Below, one piece after another: positions 47,385-63,996 of a DNA stretch of 64,000 bases. The stretch spans positions 1-64,000 of the forward strand of contig JASAMV010001278.1 of NCBI GenBank assembly GCA_030248065.1, read 5' to 3'. Origin of the DNA: Rhynchonema sp. JSB1_4 (lineage: Eukaryota; Nematoda; Chromadorea; Monhysterida; Xyalidae). Within the stretch, counting starts at the first letter, position 1. Every line of letters starts with the position of its first letter. The notes beneath the pieces were generated by a model. That model had not been told where the DNA came from. It saw only the letters and a list, made by a program, of their open reading frames with translations, and did not search any database. The position numbers and the translations under genes were made by a program.

Positions 47385-48068
47385 CAGTTGAAAAGACAAA
47401 AACCCCAAAAAAATCACACCATGATAAAAAATGGGCACCCATAAGAACTCTTGAAATGTATCCCGCGCCGTCAAATGGTTTTACCCACGTGCCTTATATC
47501 ATAATTCATGTAACATCAACCAACCAGCCGTTTACGTCTATGCTTGTGTGTTGATGGCGATCGATAATTATACGCACTTTCTATTTCCAGCGTTTTGGGA
47601 GCCATTAATGTTTCAACAACACAACAAATAGGGTCTAAAGAGTTGACAGAAACAAGCGCCGCCTCGACGAAATCAACAAAAAGAATGTTACTGTTGAAAT
47701 GGCCAGGTTGTGTGTGGGTTTGTACCGGTTATTATGGGCACTTTTGTCAGTCAGACAGGCGCATACTGCAACACGCGGGCAGTGCTCGAACGGGATTGCT
47801 TATCGCGATACGGGATATTAATCAGGATTGAAATTTTTCGCATCGCATCGAGATTGATTGGGTGATATTTTCGAAACGGTGTGAAGGTCGGTGGAAAGCT
47901 CGGTCGACAGCTCAGTGTGATAGTCCTCTGTGTAAACTTGAAACATTCCACGTTAATAACAGGCAATGTTTCACGTTTACACCGAGCTACGCCGACCGAG
48001 CTTTCGACCGAACTTTACACCGACCTTTACGCCCAACTGACCTTTACACCGTTTAGAAAATTCCACCC
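47385..48068. mobile_element. fold-back/MITE element, second copy, opposite orientation
   Basis: It is a reverse-complement copy of most of 37131-37901. It shares the block around AACATCAACCAACCAGCCG and the internal inverted repeat. The right end is intact (ends TTCCACCC at 48068). The left terminal repeat is missing, so it is truncated there or rearranged with the adjacent palindrome. Confidence 0.7.
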
Positions 48069-50404
48069 TAACACGACGAGGTCACGACATCAAAATTGTC
48101 TAGAAGCCGGTTTAAAAACAAATGTAGAAAACAAGCGGACAGACTTAAAAATAAGAAAGAAAAAATTAAATCAACTAAATTATAAATGCTGCAACAGTGG
48201 TACACGAACAATTGTGCAACTTGCCAATGACAACTTGGTTCGGCAACCAAACTTGAGAGAATATGGTCCATTTTTGATTGTGGCAATAACCACCAATAGC
48301 GATAGAGACCAGACTGAGAACGGTTTATTTGCACGCAAACGCAACGCCATCAGCCCGCTTACCTGACCTGCACCAACAGACTTCAGTTGTTGATTTGAGT
48401 GTTTAGTGAGTTGCCTGAGAATGTGAATGTTGTCACACTGCTGCATTACCATTTGGCCTGAAGTTTGTCATCCTCCGTTAGGTTCTGTTCTTCATGTCAC
48501 CAGAAATGAAAGTTATATACATAGCTGTTTTTCCTTGCTGCTTGTCACCGCGTAACCCGGCCAGACTCACTGGCACAAAGATCGGACGGCAATTGTAAGT
48601 TCTGTCAATGCTCAACCGGGTTACGTCTCAATTAATCACTCGTTACCGTGAGACCACCGTTGAATTCCAAACAACACAATGACAGCAGCTGCTCGGCGTG
48701 CTACCGGAAATGTTAGGAATGTTCAGCATCCAGATCTTTGAATCCTCGTTTAATGTTTTGTGCGTAGTAAATTGCAGTTGTGAATTACAGAAACCGAAAC
48801 ACCAATACAAGTCGTAATCATAACCATCGGGGATTGCGGAGCTTCTAGTGACAGCGCACATGGCATTGTACCTACGGTACTACTTCACACCATTTGCTCA
48901 AATCAAGTATTTCACGACATCGTTTCCCGGGCATCCGAAACATCAACCAACAATCTGGCTACATTGTTCGGTAGCTGTTTGTTTTTGACACATTTGAATT
49001 TCGGATATGTCATCGAACGTCATAACTATTCGTCAACAAATTTTGCTCGTTTTGAACAGTGCGGCGACGGCGGTGTGAGCTTCGAGCATTTTTTCAGCCA
49101 GGGTTTTTTTTTCGCGTGACTTTGAGCGATCAATAGGTATAGCAGCTGTTATCCGCTCGTCTAAACGGGCTCAAAACCAACGGCCATGGAGCGAATTCGG
49201 TGGTGCCCAGAAACGAAGATCTCAATTTACCCTTTTCGTCACTGCACTCCAGACCTCCTGCCCAGATGTGACTAACTGCTTGTTTTATAATTTTAAAAGC
49301 GCTGAAATTCGTCTCCGGCTTGGTTCCAGATTTATGTACGGTTATCTCTTGTCTGTTCACCTGTGAACACTTTACTTCAGGTTCTGTTCCGATTAAGTTC
49401 ACGTTCCAGGTTGACGTTCCTAAAGTTGAACAAGAATCACAAAATCGCCTAGCGCTTGTTATAATAGTCCACACAAGACACACATAGGGCGCAATAATTA
49501 TGATCGCTGGACAAAAACCGACTGCGGGTTTTTTTTGAATTTTTGAAATGCTTGGCCATAATTTTTCTTCGGCTGCCTAAAAAACACTTAAACGACATAA
49601 GGACGACCAAACGTTTGTGGCGGCCACGCGCCTTCTACACAGAGCCGATCTGAATATTTTCAGCGTTGAGTTATAAGGCTGGTCATAAGTGGTCATAGGT
49701 GCGTAAGTAAGTATACACATACTGTGCCTATCTGCGCAATGGCATTGAATTACGCTCAACTGTTGCGAACCATTTTGAGATAAAGTGAGAAAGCACTAAA
49801 CAGTCATATTCATGTTACACCCTGGGAGAAAGAGCTCCGCGCAGAACTTTAACAAAAAGATCTCAGGTTACTCTTTTGAGGACGCAACCGGGTTGAAAAA
49901 CTCAAGGAAGTATCCACCCATCACTTGTTGTTGTGGCTTCTGGCTTGTTTATTGCATTTCGTTCAAGTTAGTGCCATTCCTTAATTGATCAGACACTCAA
50001 CGATAGATGTGCAATAACGGGTCCCCAGTAAGAAACGGTACCCCAAAAAGACATGTCTGGGGCGGGGTGCATTTGAGCAACGTTGAATTACATACTTTAT
50101 GTACAACTGGTGCATCGTTGTTGATGACTGAAGTTTGTTGTCTATCCTAGGCAATTTGTAATGAAGACCACTTGTCTTTAACCATGTGCGGGTCTGTAGT
50201 ATAGTACAAAGGGACAGGCACACGTCCCGGGACCGCTGCAGCTCAACACTCAGTCACCGCCTAGATTGAGTACCAGACACATTTTGCCACTTGGCGACTA
50301 ATGGAGCCCGGAGCGTCGGCCACGCCTATTGGGCTTGACACTTTCACTCCTCACCGGCAGAAACCCGCTAATTTGAACTTTTTAGGAGAACAATCGATAA
50401 AAAA
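48069..50404. other. gene-free stretch
   Basis: No exon series or repeat family member is evident. The final few hundred bases should include the CX-module gene promoter. Confidence 0.45.
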
Positions 50405-51872
50405 ATGGATGTCATCCAATGGTACCATTATTTATGTACCATAATTTTGCTCGTTATGATCGGTTGTACGGCGAAACCGGTGGGGAACAAACAGAGGTGA
50501 GAAATTGCTCACATCAGTTTACCGTTGTGTCTGATGTTCGGATCCCCGGAATGATTGAAAAGGTTTTGAAGATTAACACAAATTATTGCACCATTGCTTG
50601 ACCCTAGTGAAAATATTCTTCAATCCTGAAGTCCCACCAGAAATAATCTCAAGTTTCTAACATTCACAAATTTCGTTCAGCACCAACCTCGGCACGCCCG
50701 AGCACACCGAGCAGCTGCTGCGGTCCTTGTCGCAAGTCGTGAACGACCGCAGAATGCAGCCGGATGTCGATCGGACAGTGCTTGACAGTCATACGGTCAC
50801 GGTGCGTGGCAGAATGTTCTGGATGAATCAACCACCACAGGTATACATACCCACGGGAACGTAAGTACAAACCACACTCCTGGATGAATAAAAAATTGTT
50901 TGCTCCCACTGGAGCTCAAACAACCCAGGTCCTTTCGCAAACCGGGCGAATCTTCTACTCTCGAAGTATAGCACTGTCTTGCACATCAAGTTTGCGCTTT
51001 TGCACTTGCGGTAGCCATGTCTCTTCAAACTGTCCAACAAAACACAGCTGTGCCTTCACAGCAACAAAACGTCGTAGACACATAATAACGCTCAGCAGGC
51101 GCTATATGGTACGTTCCCGTTTTGATCACAGCGTCGTGTGTCGGCCGCCACAAAGCAAACTAGCCATTTGCCACGGTTGAGAAGAACAACCTCGTCCACG
51201 AGCAAAACAGCGGGCAATAAAATATATCGGATGGCCAAGAAAACATCAGTTGTTTTGCAATAAAAACAGTGGTCGCGCCCTGAGGAGGGTCCTTGTTTGG
51301 GGCAGTCTAAAGTGAAATTCAAAGCCTGATGTCCAAGTTAAGGGACCCTCTGTTTGATTCTCCACTATCTTGTCCGTCCGAAACCCTGACAACTAATCCC
51401 ACCATACTTTCAGCTCCGACCCACTCAGATATCGTGTCACTTCCATCTGTTGGGCTACGATTCCATCTTTCCGCGCGTCTTCGTGCACAACCCTGATGAC
51501 CCGTCCGATCCAGATCCGGTGTCGATGCTACATTTTGTGTGTCCAAGTTCGGCCTACGAATGTTGTTCGTTGGACTGTTGTGTGCAGTCGGGTGCGAGTG
51601 AAGCCCAATTGAGTGATTATTCACACTTCGATAGTGAACGTGGTGGGAGTGAATATGATGAGGATGATGATAGTGACGCGATTATCGATGAAAATGATCA
51701 GATCGATCAATCAATTCACGATGCAAATGTTGATGAATCGATTCCGTCGAGGGGCGAGTTCGTCTACAGGAAACAGCGCAAGCCGAAACCGAAAGCGCAC
51801 TTTTCACTCAAATGGCTGCTCGTCTGCTTCATTCTGCTGCTTGGATTCATCGCCGCTGCCTTGCTGCTGTGA
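50405..51872 (+). CDS. type I membrane protein with a CX module (nematode-type)
   Basis: Three exons, 50405-50496, 50681-50840 and 51414-51872, join in phase to 236 residues. There is a signal peptide (YLCTIILLVMIGCTA), a linker of about 45 residues, and a CX module at about 77-138: MFWMNQPPQ, CHFHLLGYDSIFPRV, DGS-like HNPDDPSDPDP, and the closing cysteines CPSSAYECCSLDCC. An acidic stretch (EYDEDDDSDAIIDENDQID) comes next, then a basic RKQRKPKPKAHFSLK, a membrane helix (WLLVCFILLLGFIAAALLL) and a stop. The CX module is a Cys-rich extracellular domain of unknown function found mostly in nematode proteins. The helix is the last segment, so the protein is either tail-anchored or has no cytoplasmic tail. 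Confidence 0.8.
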
Positions 51873-51916
51873 GTGGGGGGGGGTAGGAATGCTTGAAGCT
51901 TTGGACGGAACAAGCC

Positions 51917-52164
51917 TAAAGGTGGAGTTATACTTGTCCTCACGTGGACATTTTGTCCGCATGGACAAAACTTTGTATTGATCATATTTTGAAATTGGTT
52001 CGAGCAATAGCTTCGAAAATCGTAACGGTTGTTCAGCAGTTCTGGGGGAACAACTAAGCTAGCACGCTGGTCACAGCTGAAGTTTCAACAATTGACAAAA
52101 TACGACCCGAACAAAGATTTGTCCACAAACTGTCTACATGAGGACAAGTATAACTCCACCTTAA
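51917..52164. mobile_element. MITE-like inverted repeat downstream of the CX-module gene
   Basis: The outer arms read AAGGTGGAGTTATACTTGTC and its reverse complement, followed by further imperfect pairing (GTGGACA/TGTCTAC). It starts about 45 bases after the stop codon, so it may lie in the 3' untranslated region. No clean target duplication was found. Confidence 0.7.
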
Positions 52165-52878
52165 CTTTTTGATACACAAACCTGCACATTAGCTGGTGAT
52201 TGCAAACGCAGCTGGCTACTTGTTTGCTATGCAGCACATGTGGGAACGTGCCTGACATCTGCTGCCTTTGCTCGAAACACGTGCAGTTGCGTTGACAATG
52301 TTAATATAAGCCTTTCAGTCGAATTATATGACTGTACTACCATTATGCAGGATTCTGATTCCACGTCTTGTTGGACTAAAGGAAGGTGTACCAAACCAGT
52401 CTCGAGTGCTCAAATGGAAATTATATCGTCACGCAAATGAGCGACCAACGCAAGTGACTCCTTATCGTTGACGGGGATGCGATTGCGGACCAAATTTTGC
52501 GAACGGGCGTGTATATGCCATTTTATTTGTTGATGTTTGACATTTTTACTTATTTTCATTTCCATGACGCACTGCAAAAATTGCAGACACATATTTGTGA
52601 TCTAGCTTTATTCTTATTGGCGCTTTTGTTGTTATTTTGACATGTTGAATTCTGTGAATACACATACCTAACGGATTTCGCACTTCCGATTTATTCGCCA
52701 CACTGTTCAAAATATGCAAACAAACACGCATGAGATGCAGTTCGAACAAACATGTACGCAGATCACAATTGTCGCAAAAATTTGTATAGAATTTCGCGAA
52801 AAAATAATAAATAAACAGCAAAACAAAAACGTTTTGCACAAATGCGATTTCTGAAGACAAACAAGACGCTGAGCTCGA
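52165..52878. other. convergent intergenic stretch
   Basis: The CX-module gene and the sulfotransferase gene converge here. No gene is seen. Confidence 0.5.
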
Positions 52879-56490
<3,612 letters not shown>

Positions 56491-56813
56491 GTCCGTCCAC
56501 CAGCTCATGGCACTTTGTGTTGCTGCTGGCCGACTTGTTCCCTTCCTCCACGTTCTAATGAAAGAGAAATTGAGTTTCCGAAAAAACATTTTTTTGCTCC
56601 TAAATTGCTGTTTTTATGAAATCGACGTGTTTTATAGATTTTAATTTAATTTAATTTTAAATTTGATCGAATTCAATCGTTTTCGACACATTTTATCATT
56701 TTTTTAGTTTTTTTGCAAAATCGCTCGCACTCAATTTCTCTTTCATTAGATCGTGGAGGAAGGGACCAAACCAGCCAGCAGCAACACAAAGTGCCATGAG
56801 CTGGTGGATGGAC
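56491..56813. mobile_element. fold-back element with about 80-base inverted arms
   Basis: The arms 56491-56574 and 56730-56813 are near-perfect reverse complements (CCACCAGCTCATGGCACTTT on the left), with a few substitutions. The A/T-rich loop is about 155 bases. It is a typical non-autonomous fold-back or MITE structure. No clear target duplication is visible. A CA microsatellite follows at about 56832-56850. Confidence 0.75.
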
Positions 56814-58091
56814 TATACGCATGACGTGATTCACACACACACACACACACCAAGTTTAATGTTGAAAAACACAGTGGTTGTCCCTCAAACTTGACTTTCG
56901 AAGTACCGATACCAGTTGTAAAAGTCGAAAATCTGCGCAGGCGGCTAATTTTGTGTTTACACAGCGCGGAACATATGATTTTATTGCTGGAAATAAATGG
57001 TGGGGAAAGTGCGCTGATTTTTTCGCATGGGCTCAATCAAAATTCGACATCAGACTCTGCGCGGCGCGAACCACAAAGACCCGAAGCCGCCCAATCTAGC
57101 TGATCTCAAGGATATACCACATGATTTGCGCTAAAACGTTCCACGTTATTGAACAACTTATACCTAAAAAAAGTGTGCTAGAACTATTTTTTTAACAATC
57201 CAGAACTGCTTGGTACATTATTTCAGGCCTTGTCGGTGGAACATGAACTTGAAGAAGTGTCAGACTAATCTCGTACCTGAAAATTTATTGCTCAAAATCA
57301 CAGGTTATTGAACATTCTGACACTATCGCTCGTAAAATGTGAGTTTAAGGTGAGAGCTGTATACTAGGTGAAAGACAAAATATCTCAAAAAATTCAAAAA
57401 AAGTAATAAGACGTAGGTGCATACCTACCTAAGTAACACTGACAAGCAGAGTAGCCAACAAATTCAAAATATTTTCAAATCGTTTGATCAAGTGGAAACT
57501 CGTTTCGATGTTTCCCTGACAGCAGCTCTTGGGGCTGACACAGCGGTCGGGGATGGTTTGTAAAGTTTTGTGACTCAAGCGTTCGATATTTATTGGCAAC
57601 TGAAAGGACGGAAGACTGAAAGTTGTTAGGGTGTTCAATACAGAACTTATACGGGTCGGTGTGCTGTGCCAAAGCACAGAGCTGATCAGACGGTCTCAAC
57701 TCAAGTGGTGTGCTCAGGACAACACTCTTGAATGTGCCTGTGCGTGCGTGCAGAGCAATATAGTTACAGAGTCGAAAGTTGGCGTCCAATGCATTGCGAC
57801 AAAACAAACAAATCTAATAAACTGACACCTCAGATGCGATAGGATAGTCACTCGCCCACCAATAGTGAACGTGGTCGCTCAATGAACGACGAAAAACACG
57901 GGAATTGTGAGATCGGGGTCACCTTGCCCAGGGAACCAAAGATGGGAAATTGCAAATAAAACCGACGCTGTGATTCCATTATCACCAAACTGTCACTTTG
58001 TTTGTTACCCACTGCCATTGGTGGTTTATGAGAAAAGAATGTTTCGCCAAGAAGTAAATTAATTTCGTCCTCGCCAAGAAGGATTAATACG
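56814..58091. other. gene-free stretch
   Basis: No supported exon or repeat other than the CA run. Confidence 0.4.
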
Positions 58092-58255
58092 GACGCAGGG
58101 AAACTCCCGTTCGAAGTCGAAGCAGGCAACAAGCTCAACACACACAGTCAACAAGCCACGCAGTCACACAAGCTGTGTGTGTCCGCTGCGTGGCTTGTTG
58201 ACTGTGTGTTGAGCTTGTTGCCTGCTTCGACTTCGAACGGGAGTTTCCCTGCGTC
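58092..58255. repeat. near-perfect 70-base hairpin
   Basis: Arms 58092-58163 and 58186-58255 are identical in reverse complement apart from one extra CA pair in the left arm. The loop is 22 bases and itself contains complementary CACA/TGTG words. Such a structure would give a long double-stranded stem if transcribed. It could also be a fold-back artefact of library preparation or assembly. Confidence 0.85.
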
Positions 58256-61200
58256 TGTAAGAATGCATGAGGCAACGAAATTAGAAATTTACTATACTTT
58301 ATTATCTAAATCTGACTGACCGGCGGCCCTAAGTCGATTGGTCAACAGTAAAATTGCGGGGTGCACACAAAAGTCGATACCCAGGTTCACTCTCTGAAAT
58401 TGTGTATATTGACACAAACCAGAGGCAGCCATGCGGTGCGGGGTAAAAGTTTGTGATTATCGAATTAGGCGATCGTCATATGCTCCAGTGTTCTAGCGGG
58501 TGTCAGAAACGGTAAGCGATAAATGGAGTGATGCATTTTGTGACTGCGGGTAAGGCTCTAATGCACGTGATAAGGTAGCGGTAGATTTAATGATATGCAT
58601 CAAAGTCAGGTGAAATTATGGACCTGCATATTTGGGGGGCAAGGGCACAAATCTGGATGCGATAAACATCATCCAATGAACTACAGTTGGGTATATATTG
58701 CAAAGTCTGACTTCAGCAGCTCCTGACGTTGCGTTAAAAACGGAGAATTTATATTCGTGACGTCGTTTTACAGACTTTTTCAGACACACAATTTTGCATG
58801 TCTAAAATCAAATTGCCACATTTAGAAACAAGTGTTTGCGCCCAGCAAGCACACTAAACTGACAAATTGCTCTAAACACAGCAGTTGACAGAAACAGGCA
58901 GGACTCCGAAACTGGAACGCTCCATGTGCAAACGGAGCAAATGGGCATAAAATTAAATAGTGTTCGTCAGAATCTGCACAGACCTACGTACATCACAAAG
59001 TATACCACCAACCCACAAAACTGAACGGTGCATAAATTAAGCTAAAACGCCGCAGGACCATCCCGGTCAACCAAAGTGACCGGAACAAGGCACATTATCG
59101 TATTGAATGACCCCCCATAATCGGAAACACATTTGGCCCAAACACACTCAATAACCATAGTGCTCACTTTGCTCACTGTTGCGTGCTGAATTCAGGTACA
59201 TGCATATTTATGCAAATTCACGTTATATCCAAACACGTACATTGGCACAATGGAGGAAGAGGCGAGGAACAAAGACCACGCATGAGTCAACTATATAAGA
59301 AAAAGAAAGTATTCAGGATTGTGCGCCACAAGATGGATCTGATGATATTATTTTCTTACAGTAACCACACGCTGGCGATGCGGCACACGATGAAGTTCGA
59401 AAGCGCGGTTCCTGCACAGTTCGTGACCTCCGGTTCTTAGACCACTGAATAAAGAACCACCCGAAAACCGCAGTTGGCAGTTTCAGATTGGAATTTTTGT
59501 GCAGAAAACACGCACAATTAATCAGACGTCATGCGGCGTGTCTAACGACTCGTGAAATGTTGGCGTGAAGTAAGACGACTACTGACGGGAATACAACATG
59601 AATTGAATGGAAAATGAAAAAAGGCAATTAGTTTTTACGGCATGCCCGCGACATGATGCGTGAGAAAACATTGCAAACTTTTCGCGCTGTTTTTTTTGCA
59701 GTTTTTTCAAACCAGTTTTTTGCGATTGTTTGCGGTTAGCACTCTGCGCTGTCTATAGTTTGAATAAGATATCGTGAAAATTGGAAATTTCAAACATTGA
59801 TTTATTTGTGGCCGCCAGGAATTTTACGATCGGGCCCTGATTATTAACCGCCCACCACCAAAAAACTTCGTCGTTGCAAAAATGCAATTATAATGGGCAA
59901 AAATTATGCGCAATCGCATTTTGATGGCAAATCGGTATCAGAGAATGCTCTGGGGACCAAAACGGCGCCCCAGGAAACGATTATCAAGCTGTCAGCAGGC
60001 GCAATGTGATTGAAATCGAGGATAAAAAGCTGGATGGGGACCATTATGTTTGCACCAATGGGTTCGTTGAAGTGCAGCGACGATCTGATGTGCGATCTGC
60101 TAAATTTCTAGTCTGCAAAAAATGATTGCAAACAAATGACCGTACGAGCACGGCGCGCTGAAACATTATTGCGCATTATCAGTAACCGCAACAAAGCCAG
60201 CCCTAAAAAGAGAAGAGTGCCTAAACTGGATTGAGAACTTCATGGCGCACAAGCATGATGTGGACCAATGTCCCCAAGGACCGCTGTGATTCAAACACGC
60301 GCCATGTCGGAACGGCCGGGCTCTCCGTCTATGCACAGGCATACACGATAGCCGATCTATTTCAATGAAAATGCAATTGACTGCTGCTTTTATGAACCGA
60401 CCGGAATTTATGCACGCTCGGCTAATTTCACCGCGTGCCCGCTTTTCTTTGGGGCCGCAAAGGGCCTATGAGCTAGTCACATTATGCTGGTATAGGTATA
60501 CGTAATAAAGCACGACGTGGGTCTTGCATTTTGTGCGGAACCGAGCTGGGCGCAACGTGTTGCAATTATTATAACAGATGGATTAGCGCGGATAGCATTG
60601 AAATCCACTGGAAGAACGCTGACAGTTCCTGTTTGGTCTTATATTCATCACTTATGAGCTGTTGTCTTGACGAGTCTGGGGAGCAAAATGACGTTGGGGG
60701 TACAAATGACACAAACTTGGAGTTATTATGAACAGACATCAGATCAAGTCACTTACATACATATGACACTCGTACTATGTATGTAGCTGTCCATGTGCAA
60801 GCCTTAGGCAAAGGGTCGAGGCTCCGGTACTCTAGTTTCAGGTTGCTAAACGGGGCTGGTCGAGTGTGATTAAGACCGGCCGGGTGAGAAACGTTGGAAA
60901 TCGGACACCTTCGGCGATATACAAAGTACCAAAGACGGAATATAATGCAACTTAATGAAGACGCAAAGCGAAAAACATCGCATGTAGGTAGACGCTTCTC
61001 ATCGGCGCTTGGTTGTCCACACCCACTCTCACACACCGTGAGAACTGGCTACCCTGAAAAGCCGGGATAATTGACAAAAGTGCGGAGGGATCGGATACAG
61101 TTACACTTACTGCTACATGCAGTACAACGCGAGTGAGTGAAATTTTAGAAGTTTGTTTGCAGCTGAGCTCAGCAGAGAACGCCTGTTGCCGCGATATGTT

Positions 61201-63935
61201 TTTCACTGGCAACAGATTAGTCGTTGCAGTATAGAGTGCCGTTGGTTGGCTACATCATTATGTGGTTCACTGAATTGACATTATATGTAGATTCGGTATT
61301 CGCCTGTTTTTCGACTCTGTCTTGTACGGGTTGAAACGTTTATGCGAAATTTCAGCTTTTGGGTTCAGATAGCTTGAAAAACAGCTCATGCAAATGTTCC
61401 GAATGCACGCTACGGACAGGGAGTGGCATCTGCACTATGTTCCAGGGTGGTTTTAAGTGCAAAGTGTCTGCGTCGGAAAATAAGCGACAGGCAGCAAATC
61501 CAGCTCATGGTTGACAAGACATTTGGCTATCGGCCGTTCCCGTATCCATAACGTGCCTCGTGTGGCCAGAAATGGCGCCACATCAGAAAATGGACTCCAG
61601 ATTGAAAAAAACGCAATGTGTGGTAAAACAAACACAGGAACTTGGCAGCGAACAGAAATGCACAGCGCGAAATCGAGAATTGGCGCAGTGGGTGCCGCAC
61701 TGTAGTGTACATGCCTGTAGTAGGGGACTTATAGCTGCAAACAGCTGACGTTCCACCATTACAACCGCAATGCGACTGCTTTGGGCCTGGTCCAAATGAC
61801 TAATGGACCTGTTGGGCGCAGCCGTCATGGGTACATTAATCCACCATCCTAACAATATCTGGGGGTACATTTAGAGATTGCGGATCGGTGTGGTGCGTGA
61901 CCGGACCAAGTGAATGTCGGCAGCTAAGGTTGTTTGCGCGCAAAAATTGATGCTTGTTTTTGGCCACTTTTGTGAAACATCTGCAAGAAGCAAAAGCAAC
62001 GCCCATCTGACCAACTGATGTTTCACAGAACAGGCAGCGACGTTGGTAAGTGAGGGACCGCGCGAGGTCTGATCTGTCCTTGCACCGTGTACCAACTGCC
62101 ATGCACAAAAGTGTGGATTGTAAATTTTCTCCCTCCGAAACGTCACTCAAAGTTGGTGATATTCGCTCGAAAAACTTGCAAACATTAATTTATTTCCTAC
62201 AACACGTTTACAATCGCCACAACTCTAAACGCTTTTCACTTCGTCGTGATGACAATGCTTTAACGACCGACATTCCCTTAAAGTTTTTCGTGATCTTCCG
62301 GGTTTACGCACGTGTTGAAGTCGCTGATGTATTGTTCCTCACGCGGTTCTAGTTTTCCGGAAACTAAAATCCGTTAGCTCGAGATGGGAACAGGAATTCA
62401 AACCCCTTCGAAACAAAGTTTCACCAGCGTAACTCGCAACATCGTGTGGGTTCTTTGCTATAATCGCGTCGCGCGTGTTTTAAAGTGAGCATAGGACTCA
62501 CACATATACATAGTTCAGCTTGACAACTGTTCAAACAAAATACTCCCGGCGCGCCGGTTTGGACAAAGTTTCTTTTTGCTAATGTGACCCTCCCACTACG
62601 GAGGAATAGAAAAGTGCAAATGCGCGGATTTTTGGGCATTTCAGTTGCAAAAAACGACAGCGGGTATATGGTACTGTCGGTTACCAGTGTTTTGGTGCAA
62701 AAGCAACGCACAGGTCTTTTGGCCGTTGGGCAGTGTGGGCGGCCTATAGATGAAATAAGGGGCCTATATTCATGTAGTCAACGCATATCTATGCATAGGT
62801 ATGTATTTGTTGGAGCTCAATCAGGGCGGCTTTGGTCTGACGGTGTTGACGACCAGCGTTAACGACGAAAAAATTAGCCTAAAGATTGGCTAAGCGACAA
62901 AAAGCTTGAAGTGACTTCAACAGGCAGTTGGAAATCGTCAAATCTTAAACGATGATTCAAGAATGCCAGACCGATCTGAAAAACTGCCACACATCGCCAC
63001 TTGTGTGCGTGAGAAAACATCAGAGTTGAATAGAAGCCATAAATGATCATAAAGCCCTGAACCACCAAGCGTGGTATGACAAACCTGTGCTGGGGGTCCA
63101 AAGAGGATAATTGTGGACTGGCAGGGCACTTAAGGTTGAAGTTCAGATGTGGGATAAAGGTGAAAGTGAGTTCGGAATCAGTTGGTGCACAAGGCGGCAT
63201 GATGTGGTCCACAATAATGTGTGTGGTCTATGTTGTTGTGGGCGGTGTATTGGTGCTTCATCACCACAAACGTACCAAACACACGCACAGCAGCAACAAA
63301 CACAAGCTCCGTCAACAGGTGGCGTCGCTGAACAGTAAACCTGGAACGAACAGAGACATCCCGAAGCTTTGGGTTCCAAGCACCCCTGAAGGACAACGAA
63401 ACGGGTACCAGACCCGGTTTATTGATGCCCATACACATAGACATCAAAGTGTATGCGTTCTGAGTGCAGCCAGTTTATGGGAGGATATGCAAACAGACGC
63501 AAAACAAATGCGCGCCCGTTGAACGCTTCAATCTTGGTTCACAGTAGAAGACACGCCGATATTTGCACGTATGTATAACGAATGGAATATGTTGATCTCT
63601 GGTCGAAGCCAGAAGCACATATTGAAAGGAGTGGCTTTATGTCGTATGTTGTGATAATGGCGGGAAATGATCGCAACAAAATAGCACGGATTTGAAAAAA
63701 AGAAGCTATCCAGTGCAGGGAACTGAACCATTGATCACGTACTCTGCCTTGTTCTTATGTCTATCCTTTGAGCGCGTGGCAGAAATAAAAATCGTTGAAC
63801 TTCCAGAAAACAATATAACCTGCACCACGGAAATACGAGAAAACACACACGAGGAAGAGAGAACATTGAGGCAGACACACTGCGGGAGGTGGTGCTGCAG
63901 ATCACTATAGTGTCATTTTCTTCAAAAAAATTCCG
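58256..63935. other. long gene-free stretch
   Basis: Open frames are short and unsupported by splice context or motifs. The part from about 59600 to 60700 has a patchy coding feel (VIEIEDKKLDGDHYVC near 60010, CGTELGATC near 60534) that could be a decayed coding sequence. No family is recognised. Confidence 0.4.
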
Positions 63936-63996
63936 CCGATATCACGCTCAGTGTTAAAAAGTTCTGATATCGTCGGTGACGGTGTGATCGGCGGAA
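63936..63996. repeat. short inverted repeat at the window end
   Basis: CTTCCGCCGAT read inward from the right end pairs with TTCCGCCGATATCAC at the left, with GATATC repeated inside. It is a short MITE-like structure and may continue past the window. Confidence 0.5.

Noticed and set aside
60531..60731. possible zinc-finger or transposase fragment (CGTELGATC...)
   Set aside because: A single CxxxC-like spacing is not enough; neighbouring frames are broken and no catalytic motif is visible.
63076..63522. 148-codon plus-strand frame with a hydrophobic stretch and His/Lys-rich tail
   Set aside because: No good start context, no similarity, and no splice partners; the length can occur by chance.
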